The notes under the pieces were generated by a model. That model was not told where the DNA came from. It made no database searches and worked only from the letters and a program-made list of their open reading frames with translations. From positions 1 through 12,195 of the forward strand of contig PFOE01000047.1 in assembly GCA_002792355.1 (NCBI GenBank): a DNA stretch of 12,195 nucleotides, given 5' to 3'. The translations under genes were made by a program, and so were the position numbers. The DNA is from Candidatus Roizmanbacteria bacterium CG_4_10_14_0_2_um_filter_36_35. GTDB lineage: Bacteria > Patescibacteriota > Microgenomatia > UBA1406 > GWC2-37-13. Shown in pieces: positions 6,127 to 12,195 of this stretch. Numbering within the stretch: position 1 is the stretch's first letter; every line of letters begins with the position of its first letter.

Positions 6127-7158
6127 ATGAAAATTGCTATTCTTTCACCAATTCATTGGAGAACCCCTCCGACTAAATACGGCCCATGGGAATTAATTGC
6201 CAGTTATATTGCGGAAGGAATGGTAAAAAAAGAACATGAAGTAACTCTTTATGCAACAGGAGATTCAGAAACTACTGCCCGGTTAAAATGGGTCTGTCCT
6301 AAACCGATAATGGAAAATTCCGGTTTAGAACCAAAAGTTTATCAATACCTTCATACGGCTTCGGTTTTTGAAGACGCAGACCAATACGATATTATCCATA
6401 ATCACTACGATGCTTACCCGCTTGTTTTCTCAAAACTGGTTAAAACTCCCGTTGTTACCACCATCGAGGGTTTTTCCTCTCCGCAAGTTGTCCAAATTTA
6501 CAAAAGATATTCAAATACCCATTATGTTTCAATAAGCTATGCTGATCGAAAACACGCACCCAATTTAAATTATATAGCCAATATTTATCACGGTATTCCG
6601 GTAAACGAGTACCTGTATAACGGTAAACCAGATAATTATTTTTGTTTTATCGGTAGAATATCCCCAGATAAAGGTGTCCACAATGCAATCAAGTTGGCAA
6701 AAAAACTAAACGTTAACCTAAAAATTGCCGGTCTTATCGCTTCAGAAAATAAAGAATACTTTGAAAAAGAAATCAAACCCCATCTAAATTCTAAAATCCA
6801 ATATTTAGGATTAGTCGACGAGGAAGAAAAGAAAGCTCTGTTAAAAAACGCTTATGGCTTTCTTCATTTAAACACCTCCCCCGAAGGATTTGGCTTAACT
6901 TTAATTGAGGCGATGGCTACTGGAACACCCGTTATCGGAATGGAATTGGGGTCTATTCCTGAAGTAATTGACGATCGAAAAACGGGCTTTGTGGTTAAAA
7001 ATCTCAAAGAAGCAGAAAGTGCCATGAAAAATATTGACTTAATTTCCAGGGAAAATTGTAGGGAAAGAGTAGATAAAAACTTTACAGTGGAACGAATGGT
7101 GGATAATTATGAAAAAGTATATCAAAAAATTTTGAAGGCAAAGGAAAAACATGAATAA
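6127..7158 (+). CDS. GT4-family glycosyltransferase (retaining, GT-B fold)
   Basis: This is a 343-residue GT4 glycosyltransferase. It opens MKIAILSPIHWRTPP...YGPWE (1-22), the GT4 acceptor-side loop. It has DIIHNHYDA (88-96), FIGRISPDKG (174-183) as the start of the donor domain, and a full E-x7-E donor motif, EGFGLTLIE (E253 to E261), followed by AMATGTPVI and GSIPEVI. The C-terminal helix covers about residues 318-340. There are no membrane helices. It starts five bases after the preceding GT4 gene without a Shine-Dalgarno site, and overlaps the next gene by eight bases, so the three are almost certainly translated from one mRNA. It probably adds a second sugar to the same glycan; donor and acceptor are unknown. 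Confidence 0.92.
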   Translation: MKIAILSPIHWRTPPTKYGPWELIASYIAEGMVKKEHEVTLYATGDSETTARLKWVCPKPIMENSGLEPKVYQYLHTASVFEDADQYDIIHNHYDAYPLVFSKLVKTPVVTTIEGFSSPQVVQIYKRYSNTHYVSISYADRKHAPNLNYIANIYHGIPVNEYLYNGKPDNYFCFIGRISPDKGVHNAIKLAKKLNVNLKIAGLIASENKEYFEKEIKPHLNSKIQYLGLVDEEEKKALLKNAYGFLHLNTSPEGFGLTLIEAMATGTPVIGMELGSIPEVIDDRKTGFVVKNLKEAESAMKNIDLISRENCRERVDKNFTVERMVDNYEKVYQKILKAKEKHE

Positions 7159-8212
7159 ACCAAAGCTTGATCACCTTTATCGGATGACAGACATTGTCGG
7201 GATAGCAGAGCATTGTTTGATAGCTACACCAGATTTGCGGGAGGGGTACTGCGTGGATGATAATGCTCGAGCTTTACAGGTGGCACTTAGATTGAAAGAG
7301 GAAAAATTGGTTGATATTTACTTGAAATTTTTAGTCTCGGCTGCAGGGGAATATGGTTTTAAGAACGATATGAATCAGAATTTGGTTTGGGAAAATGAGT
7401 CCATTGGAGAAAATTTTGGGAGGGCAATGGGAATATTGGCCGAGGTGGGGGTAAAAGGTATGAGAGAAGATCAAAGGCTGACGGCTCTTTTTTTGTTTGA
7501 TCAATATACTCACTTTATTGATAAGGCTGAGTCTTATCGAACCAAAGCTTGGCTGGTATATGGTTTATATATGAGATTAAAGGTTGATAAAAATTTAAAC
7601 GAAAAAGTAAAAAAATATTATCAGGTTAAATTGGCTCAAGGAAAAGCTAGGGAGAACACAGAATATGATTCCAGAAGGCTGATTAAAAAAATGGCCGATG
7701 ATATGGTAAAAGCTTATAAAAAGCATAACAATAACAACTGGAGTTGGTTTGAAAATGTGATAACCTATGACAATGGACGACTACCGTGGGGATTGTTGTG
7801 GGCTTATAAAGTTTTAGGTGATGAGATATATCTAAGGGTAGCGGTAGAGTCACTGGATTTTTTAATGAAAAATGTTTTTGATCAAGAACGAGATTGTTTT
7901 TCTTTTGCTGGATATAGAGGTTGGATTACACAAGAGGGCGTAAGGGTATTGTATGGACAGCAGCCAATTGAGGCCGGATCGACGGTAGAAGTGTGCTGTC
8001 TGGCCCACAAGATAACAAAAGAAAAAAAATATTTAGATTGGGCGAAAAAAGCTCTCGATTGGTATTATGGGAGAAATATTTTGGGGGCTAAAATGGTTGA
8101 TCAGAATACGGGTGGAGTATATGACGGATTAGAGGAAAAAGGAGTCAACCTAAACCAAGGAGCTGAATCATTATTATCTTACCTTTTAGCCCGTCTCTCT
8201 TTCGAGGACTAA
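7151..8212 (+). CDS. Predicted alpha/alpha-barrel sugar-active enzyme, GT4/GH130-associated
   Basis: This 353-residue protein has repeated helix pairs typical of alpha/alpha-barrel (six-hairpin) carbohydrate enzymes. Distinct motifs are GYCVDDNARAL (32-42), WSWFENVITYDNGRLPWGLL (197-216), EAGSTVE (274-280) and GGVYDGLEEKGVNLNQGAES (321-340). Acidic and aromatic residues cluster in these motifs as expected for a sugar-binding cleft. Similar domains are found fused to or beside GT4 enzymes, where they are often mislabelled as glycosyltransferases; I know of no proven reaction. It lacks a signal peptide. Its start overlaps the previous gene by eight bases, with AAGG-type sequence upstream (7141-7144). 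Base use changes sharply here: the coding strand becomes G-rich and C-poor compared with the two GT4 genes. Hydrolase, epimerase or phosphorylase remain possible. Confidence 0.65.
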   Translation: MNKPKLDHLYRMTDIVGIAEHCLIATPDLREGYCVDDNARALQVALRLKEEKLVDIYLKFLVSAAGEYGFKNDMNQNLVWENESIGENFGRAMGILAEVGVKGMREDQRLTALFLFDQYTHFIDKAESYRTKAWLVYGLYMRLKVDKNLNEKVKKYYQVKLAQGKARENTEYDSRRLIKKMADDMVKAYKKHNNNNWSWFENVITYDNGRLPWGLLWAYKVLGDEIYLRVAVESLDFLMKNVFDQERDCFSFAGYRGWITQEGVRVLYGQQPIEAGSTVEVCCLAHKITKEKKYLDWAKKALDWYYGRNILGAKMVDQNTGGVYDGLEEKGVNLNQGAESLLSYLLARLSFED

Positions 8213-8397
8213 AACCAACATTTGTGTGTCGAACGAAACCCTCTTTTTTATACTGTCTCATTTGTCTTCATTAGCCTTGAAGTGATACACTACTCCTGAG
8301 CGGTTATGGGTTCAAAAGGGTCCAGACCGACACGCCCAGTCAACCACTTTGTGCGTAGAAAGTTCTGACGTCCTCCACGACTCTGGACTTTTCTTTT
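8213..8397 (+). other. Foldable intergenic region between the glycan cassette and hflX
   Basis: The 257-base gap holds nested complementary arms: GTGTGTCG (8224-8231) with CGACACGC (8328-8335), ACCC/TTTT (8238-8241, 8244-8247) with AAAA/GGGT (8314-8321), and an inner hairpin (8254-8260 with 8283-8289, then CTTCA 8266-8270 with TGAAG 8278-8282). GTCCAGA (8320-8326) can instead pair perfectly with TCTGGAC (8382-8388), which belongs to the terminator stem. It may be a structured 3' end or an independent RNA. No protein-like frame was found. Confidence 0.35.
8359..8397 (+). terminator. Terminator hairpin after the glycan cassette
   Basis: AAAGTTC (8359-8365) pairs with GGACTTT (8385-8391) with one G-T pair. 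Inside, GA/TC and CGT/ACG add five pairs around a CCTCC loop (8372-8376). TCTTTT follows. The left arm belongs to a 15-base sequence repeated at 9756-9770. Confidence 0.65.
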
Positions 8398-8453
8398 ACA
8401 GTGAGTCCATCGAACTCCTCAACAAAAATAATTATCGAATAAACTTAAAATAG

Positions 8454-8459
8454 TATAAT
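8454..8459 (+). promoter_or_regulatory. -10 element for a nearly leaderless hflX mRNA
   Basis: A consensus TATAAT ends 10 bases before the hflX ATG at 8470, so transcription should begin about four bases before the start codon. No Shine-Dalgarno site can fit. The bases before it are TAG rather than TGN, and no -35 is clear. The preceding terminator fits hflX being a separate unit. Confidence 0.6.
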
Positions 8460-8469
8460 TTCATATCCA

Positions 8470-9588
8470 ATGTCAATAATAAAAAAGGTAGTTATAGTCG
8501 ATGTAATTAACCCTTATCAAAAAATAGAAGAGGCCACGAAAAATCTTAAGGAGTTAAAATCTCTGGTTTCGACATATCATGGCATTGATATTGTCGACAT
8601 TATCCAACATCGGACACGTCCTGATAAAGCGACATTTATTGGTTCGGGTAAAGTTGCTGAATTGGTAGGTATAGTCAAAAAACAAAAGATTGATATTGTC
8701 GTCGTTAACGCCATCGTCAATCAAAGTGTTTTGTTTAATCTTACTCAATATTTATGGAATGATAATCCTAAGATCCAGGTCTGGGACCGGATTGATCTTA
8801 TATTAAATATTTTTGATAAACACGCCCAAACTGCAGAAGCCAAACTACAGATTGAATTGGCTCGGATGTATCATATGGGTTCTCGAATTTATGGTCTTGG
8901 TCTGACATATTTTTCTCGCCAATCAGGTGGAATTGGAACAAAAGGTCAAGGTGAGACTAATATTGAACTTATGAAACGTCATTGGCGAAATCAAATAAAA
9001 ATTAAAAAAGATGAATTAAAAAAATTATCAATTCAACATCAACTGCAAATTGAGAGAAGAAAATCTAATAATATTCAAAGTATTTCGATCGTCGGCTATA
9101 CTAACGCCGGCAAAACATCTTTATTTAATTACTTAACAAAACGAAAAAAAATAGTTGAGAATGCCTTATTTGTGACTTTAGACAGTGTCACTGGAAAACT
9201 TTATCTTCCGATATTGAAAAAAGAGGTGACAATCACCGACACCATCGGCTTTATTAAAGATCTACCGGCTTCACTTATTGAATCATTTAAATCGACACTT
9301 CTTGAGTCGATAAATGCCGATCTTATTTTACACGTGATTGATATCAAAGACCCTGAAATGGATCAAAAAATAAGTGTCGTTAGTAAAATTTTAAGAGAAC
9401 TTAAGGTACATTCTAAAAAAATAATTTATGTATTTAACAAAATTGATGCCTTCTCAGGCAATGGAGAAGCATTATTAAAAAAAATTAACGATATTTACGC
9501 TCCCTATTTACCTCAATATATCTCAGTGACGACCGACTATGGGATTAAAAAATTATTAACTCAGATAGAAAAACAATTAACCGCATGA
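8470..9588 (+). CDS. hflX: Ribosome-associated GTPase HflX
   Basis: HflX is a translational GTPase-like protein that binds the 50S subunit and splits stalled ribosomes, for instance in heat stress. The N-terminal HflX domain holds HRTRPDKATFIGSGKVAEL (47-65) and WDRIDLILNIFDKHAQTAEAKLQIELA (105-131), then SGGIGTKGQGETNIE (152-166) leading into the G domain. G motifs are G1 GYTNAGKTS (209-217), a switch I segment FVTLDSVTGKL (234-244), G3 DTIGF (257-261), G4 NKID (323-326) and a G5-like SVTTD (352-356). G1 has Thr-Ser where most family members have Ser-Thr. At 372 residues it lacks the C-terminal extension of E. coli HflX (about 426). It ends in TGA. It appears to have its own near-leaderless promoter. 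Confidence 0.95.
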   Translation: MSIIKKVVIVDVINPYQKIEEATKNLKELKSLVSTYHGIDIVDIIQHRTRPDKATFIGSGKVAELVGIVKKQKIDIVVVNAIVNQSVLFNLTQYLWNDNPKIQVWDRIDLILNIFDKHAQTAEAKLQIELARMYHMGSRIYGLGLTYFSRQSGGIGTKGQGETNIELMKRHWRNQIKIKKDELKKLSIQHQLQIERRKSNNIQSISIVGYTNAGKTSLFNYLTKRKKIVENALFVTLDSVTGKLYLPILKKEVTITDTIGFIKDLPASLIESFKSTLLESINADLILHVIDIKDPEMDQKISVVSKILRELKVHSKKIIYVFNKIDAFSGNGEALLKKINDIYAPYLPQYISVTTDYGIKKLLTQIEKQLTA

Positions 9589-9636
9589 TACCTTTATTGG
9601 AGGATTTTTATTTAAGATTAGGAATTATATAAGTGG

Positions 9637-9750
9637 ATGGATTTATATCGTCGACATCAATTATCCAATCCTTTGGCAGGATCAAGTATTAATTTTTTTA
9701 TCAGTGTTGTCATTATTATCATCACAAGCTTTCTTGGTTTTATTTACTAA
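9637..9750 (+). CDS. Possible small single-pass membrane peptide
   Basis: ATG 9637 to TAA 9748-9750 encodes 37 residues. It has a polar, basic N-terminus (MDLYRRHQLSNPLAGSS) followed by a hydrophobic helix of about 19 residues (INFFISVVIIIITSFLGFIY). The layout fits a small inner-membrane protein with its N-terminus inside. It lies 48 bases after hflX on the same strand. There is no clear Shine-Dalgarno site. Another frame over the same bases is also open for about 60 codons without an ATG, and T-rich DNA gives hydrophobic translations by chance, so this is tentative. Confidence 0.3.
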   Translation: MDLYRRHQLSNPLAGSSINFFISVVIIIITSFLGFIY

Positions 9751-9755
9751 ATTTT

Positions 9756-9815
9756 TGCGTAGAAAGTTCTAACCCTTTGATAAACTCAGGGTAAACGTCA
9801 CTGGACCTGTTTTTT
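9756..9815 (+). repeat. Hairpin repeat with nested palindrome and T run, possible hflX terminator
   Basis: It opens with TGCGTAGAAAGTTCT (9756-9770), identical to 8352-8366. Within it ACCCT (9772-9776) pairs with AGGGT (9788-9792); this inner unit has the CCTGAG...AAAGG pattern, reverse complemented, of the repeat at 1-62. An ACTGGAC arm (9800-9806) follows, then six T bases (9810-9815). On the forward strand this could terminate transcription after hflX. The T run overlaps the stop codon of the convergent gene. Confidence 0.55.
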
Positions 9816-10422
9816 AAGGTGTAGGAGTTGGGGTTGAGGTTGGAGTAAGAGTCGGAGTTGGAGTAGTTGTAGTTTCGGTTGTTGTGGGTGTAGGACTTTG
9901 AACAAGTGTCGGAGTTGCTGCTTCAAATTTTTTCCCGTCTGTGGTTATAACGACATCAAACTCACTATCCTTATCAAGATTCGTGGAATCGATTTTAATC
10001 TCATCAAAGGTCGTTTTTAAAGCATCTTTAATATCACTAACAACATCATTAAAACCATCTTTTGCAGTTATAGTGGTAATTGTATTATTGAAGTCTTCCG
10101 CGTTAGCGGTTTTGATACTGTCGGAATTATATCCGGCTTTTTTAAGAACCTCAACCGCTATCCCTGCCTGACCGGGAGTGCCAGTGCCATTTAATACCTG
10201 AATCTTCACAGACTTCTTATCAATCTCAGGTTTTTCTGTTGGAGATGGTTCATTATTTTCGGCAACTGTGACCTTCGTCTGGTTAGTCTTCTTAGATTGG
10301 CGAAGCATAAATATGCCTCCGGTAAGCGCTAAAATAATTATAACCATAATAATCAAAACAGGAGCATTTTTCTTTTTATTTTCTCCTTGCTGGCTTGAAT
10401 AGAATGAAGTTGTATCTATCAT
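9814..10422 (-). CDS. Membrane-anchored LytR_C-domain protein with Pro/Thr-rich tail
   Basis: This 202-residue protein has a short polar N-terminus, one membrane helix (about residues 21-40), a linker, a LytR/CpsA/Psr C-terminal-type domain and a low-complexity tail. The domain runs from about 71 to 163 and opens VKIQVLNGTGTPGQAGIAVEVLKKAGY (72-98), the characteristic LNG-T...G-A...L...GY pattern, ending in FDVVITTDGK. The enzyme domain of LytR-CpsA-Psr proteins, which attaches glycopolymers to the cell wall, is absent. The tail (about 170-202) is Thr-Pro repeats ending at the stop; such tails often act as extracellular spacers or glycosylation sites. Orientation is predicted N-inside, domain outside. 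Role is unknown; a cell-envelope link is inferred from the domain. Confidence 0.75.
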   Translation of the reverse strand: MIDTTSFYSSQQGENKKKNAPVLIIMVIIILALTGGIFMLRQSKKTNQTKVTVAENNEPSPTEKPEIDKKSVKIQVLNGTGTPGQAGIAVEVLKKAGYNSDSIKTANAEDFNNTITTITAKDGFNDVVSDIKDALKTTFDEIKIDSTNLDKDSEFDVVITTDGKKFEAATPTLVQSPTPTTTETTTTPTPTLTPTSTPTPTP

Positions 10423-10445
10423 AAGTTAAATATCTACCTATTACA

Positions 10446-10454
10446 TATATACCA
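10446..10454 (-). promoter_or_regulatory. Extended -10 promoter for the LytR_C-domain gene
   Basis: On the reverse strand this reads TGG then TATATA. The hexamer ends 23 bases before the ATG, predicting a leader of about 17 bases. No -35 match is obvious. It shares a 110-base divergent gap with the acyltransferase promoter. Confidence 0.4.
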
Positions 10455-10515
10455 AAAATTTTTAAATTTGCAAGTGGAATAAAACTGTTTTATTAAGAAA
10501 GATAATCTGTATTCT

Positions 10516-10524
10516 TGTTACAAT
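10516..10524 (+). promoter_or_regulatory. Extended -10 promoter for a leaderless acyltransferase mRNA
   Basis: TGT then TACAAT lies within TTGTTACAAT, one base different from the tRNA and GH130 promoters. Only eight bases separate the hexamer from the ATG at 10533, so the mRNA should have two leader bases or none. There is no Shine-Dalgarno site. Confidence 0.6.
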
Positions 10525-10532
10525 AGACTTCT

Positions 10533-11480
10533 ATGAAACGGGATAAAACAATCGATACTTTGCGAGGCTTGGCGATGTTGGCGATGATAGTTATTCACGC
10601 TTCCTCTTATTATTTGAAAGACAAAATAGCATTTCTTATCTGGGATAATCTTCAATGGGTAGTGCCGGTATTTCTTTTTTGTTCACTTTATCTATTCTAT
10701 GAAAGAACAAAGCAGTTTGTTGGATTTGATTGGTTAGCTTATTTTAAGAAAAGATTAACAAGGCTTCTTATTCCTTATTATTATTTTCTTCTTGTCTATT
10801 TTCCTTTATTATTCTTTTTTGAAAGAAAAAAATTTAATTTCAATTATTTTCTTGCCAATGTTTTTCTTTATAAAGGAGTTGATTTAAATTGGTTAGTTTT
10901 GCTTTTTATTTATCTTATGATACTTATGCCGATAGTATTACTTATTAAAAAAAATAAAATTCTATTTTACGGACTTTTCATTTTATCTTTTCTTTCTTCA
11001 ATCTACTTTATCTTTAAACCTCTAAACTATCGGGCAGTTATGTGGTTACCGTGGACGTTTTACATCTATTTCACGACATTTTTTCTTAAAAACAAAACCA
11101 AGACAAAGATACTACTACTGACGGGATTACTGTCATTAATTATTTTTGCCGTTTTAAGGATAGTAGAAAATAATGTCGGTCATAATTTAACTCAATATGG
11201 AAATAAATACCCGCCGACTCTTTATCATTTGAGCTTTGGCATTTTCTGGATTATTGTTCTTTATTGGTTGTCTCAAAAAAACATCTTCAGTTTTATGAAG
11301 CTCGATAAATTTCTTCACTTTTTGAGCGTCAACTCTTACACGCTTTTTTTTATCCACCTCGGAGTTATATTGATGATAGGCTGGCTCCACTTTTTGCCTT
11401 CTATCTGGCCGCTGTTTTTCTTAGAAATAATGGGCGTATCCTTGATAATTCAGGTAGGTTTAAACAAGTTATTTAAGTAG
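10533..11480 (+). CDS. Acyltransferase-3 family membrane protein
   Basis: This 315-residue, very hydrophobic protein has about nine to ten predicted membrane helices, matching the acyltransferase-3 family (OafA/ExoZ/WcfM-like). These integral membrane enzymes move acetyl or other acyl groups onto sugars of surface glycans. It opens KTIDTLRGLAMLAMIVIHAS (5-24), the family signature with Arg11 and the conserved His22. The late helix SYTLFFIHLGVILMIGW contains the family's F-x-H-type motif. Length is slightly below the usual 340-380. It has its own leaderless-type promoter. Its last 31 bases overlap the end of the convergent alkD-like gene. Acceptor is unknown; glycans made by the nearby transferases are a guess. 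Confidence 0.8.
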   Translation: MKRDKTIDTLRGLAMLAMIVIHASSYYLKDKIAFLIWDNLQWVVPVFLFCSLYLFYERTKQFVGFDWLAYFKKRLTRLLIPYYYFLLVYFPLLFFFERKKFNFNYFLANVFLYKGVDLNWLVLLFIYLMILMPIVLLIKKNKILFYGLFILSFLSSIYFIFKPLNYRAVMWLPWTFYIYFTTFFLKNKTKTKILLLTGLLSLIIFAVLRIVENNVGHNLTQYGNKYPPTLYHLSFGIFWIIVLYWLSQKNIFSFMKLDKFLHFLSVNSYTLFFIHLGVILMIGWLHFLPSIWPLFFLEIMGVSLIIQVGLNKLFK

Positions 11481-12163
11481 AGTTTTCTTTTCTTTTCTGG
11501 GAATTTTTCAATCGCATAGCGCAAAGCGGTTCTTCCCATTTTCCGATAATTTTTTTGCAAAAATTCTTCTTCTGTTTTAATATTTCTTTTGCCCGTTTCT
11601 CTTAACATCCAACCAACAGCCTTTTGAATAAGGTCGTGTTGATCATTAATTAAAATTTTAGCTACTTTTATTATGTCATCAAACTGTCCGTGTCTGATAA
11701 AAGCATAAGTTGAAAGAATGGCAATTCTTTTTTCCCAAAGATTTTTAGATTTAGTCAACTTATAGATAATTTCTCTATCTTTATTAAAGAGATATTCGCC
11801 AACGATATTTGGGGCGGTTAGATCAACCATGTCCCAATTATTTATACTCTTGGTATTTTTAAGGTAAAATTCAAAATACTGTTTTCTCTCTTCTTCATTA
11901 GCTTTTTTATATTTATAGGTTAACATTATCAAAGCCGTCAAACGAAATTCATGGATTTTACTAGTAAGTAGCATCTTAATTTCGTTAAGAGAAATATTTT
12001 GATAATAATCTTTGGCAATTTTTCTTTGCTCGGGTACGGTTATTCCTAAAAATTTATCTCCTTCTCCGTACTCACCTTTGCCGGTTTTAAAAAAGCGCGC
12101 TAAGATTTTCGCTTTTACCGGATGAGCCTTTTTATATAATTCTTGTATTATTTTTTTTATCAT
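11450..12163 (-). CDS. DNA alkylation repair enzyme, AlkD-like HEAT-repeat glycosylase
   Basis: This 237-residue, all-helical protein matches the AlkD family, DNA glycosylases that remove positively charged alkylated bases such as N7-methylguanine or N3-methyladenine, using tandem HEAT-like repeats that hold DNA without base flipping. Length equals the family's usual size (about 235). Key residues known from Bacillus cereus AlkD have clear equivalents: Trp110 and Asp114 in NNWDMVDL, Arg146 in WEKRIAIL, and Trp185 with Arg188 in GWMLRETGKRN. The opening HPVKAKILARFFKTGKGEYG and GITVPEQRKIAK are also typical. The start is the first ATG after an upstream in-frame stop. It stands alone on its strand. 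Its 3' end overlaps the acyltransferase gene by 31 bases. Confidence 0.9.
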   Translation of the reverse strand: MIKKIIQELYKKAHPVKAKILARFFKTGKGEYGEGDKFLGITVPEQRKIAKDYYQNISLNEIKMLLTSKIHEFRLTALIMLTYKYKKANEEERKQYFEFYLKNTKSINNWDMVDLTAPNIVGEYLFNKDREIIYKLTKSKNLWEKRIAILSTYAFIRHGQFDDIIKVAKILINDQHDLIQKAVGWMLRETGKRNIKTEEEFLQKNYRKMGRTALRYAIEKFPEKKRKLYLNNLFKPT

Positions 12164-12166
12164 TAT

Positions 12167-12175
12167 TTTATAACA
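12167..12175 (-). promoter_or_regulatory. Possible -10 element at the alkD start
   Basis: On the reverse strand this reads TGT then TATAAA, again after a T as in the other promoters here. Only three bases separate it from the ATG at 12163, closer than normal spacing allows, so it may not be used for this start. AAAGGAG further upstream is more than 20 bases from the ATG and too far to act as a ribosome site. Confidence 0.25.
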
Positions 12176-12195
12176 ACAGTAATTTCTCCTTTATA

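Noticed and set aside
8299..8368. A 20-codon frame ending at the 15-base repeat, with a similar C-terminal reading (F-V/L-RRKF) at the second copy
   Set aside because: The likeness is explained by the shared DNA repeat; the rest of the frames do not match.
9586..9588. Alternative genetic code with UGA as Gly (Gracilibacteria type)
   Set aside because: hflX ends at TGA at the expected family end, and the other genes need no UGA readthrough.
1..12195. CRISPR array, insertion sequence, phage or toxin-antitoxin genes
   Set aside because: No regularly spaced repeats, transposase, integrase or phage-like proteins were seen.

Overview
The window is AT-rich, gene-dense DNA that most resembles a Candidate Phyla Radiation (Patescibacteria, perhaps Microgenomates-like) genome. 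That placement is inferred from compact genes, stop-overlapping neighbours, several near-leaderless genes, a tiny EF-Tu-like protein beside groEL, a LytR_C-type anchor protein, and intergenic palindromes of the CCTGAG...CGAAGG type. hflX ends in an ordinary TGA, so nothing suggests the code in which UGA means Gly. No 16S rRNA or ribosomal protein gene is present to confirm the lineage.

Layout. 1-62: paired inverted repeat copies. 108-2452: groES, groEL and an 85-residue EF-Tu domain-2-like protein, all forward. 2449-3291 (reverse): a GT8-like glycosyltransferase whose stop overlaps the previous stop. Its promoter lies back to back with the promoter of a tRNA-Tyr(GUA) at 3331-3413. 3414-3828 is intergenic: a terminator, a short reading frame with hexapeptide-repeat character that can also fold as a multibranch RNA, and a promoter. 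3829-8212: a four-gene carbohydrate cassette (GH130 phosphorylase/glycosidase, two GT4-type glycosyltransferases, a predicted alpha/alpha-barrel sugar enzyme). 8213-8469: a foldable spacer, a terminator hairpin and a near-leaderless promoter. 8470-9588: hflX. 9637-9750: a possible 37-residue membrane peptide. 9756-9815: a hairpin repeat. 9814-10422 (reverse): a membrane-anchored LytR_C-domain protein with a Pro/Thr tail. 10533-11480: an acyltransferase-3 family membrane protein. 11450-12163 (reverse): an AlkD-type DNA glycosylase overlapping it tail to tail.

How the genes fit together. The groES/groEL pair is the chaperonin, but its GroES carries six cysteines where the roof hairpin normally sits. 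The 3829-8212 genes look like one unit that makes and trims or phosphorolyses a (probably mannose-containing) glycan; the GT8-like enzyme, the acyltransferase and the LytR_C protein suggest a wider cell-surface theme. Seven of eight promoter candidates share an extended -10 (TGN followed by a TATAAT-like hexamer) with no clear -35. Three of them start RNA at or within a few bases of the start codon.

Best leads: the Cys-rich GroES roof, the C1-G72 pair in a bacterial tRNA-Tyr, the glycan cassette, and two foldable intergenic stretches flanking it.
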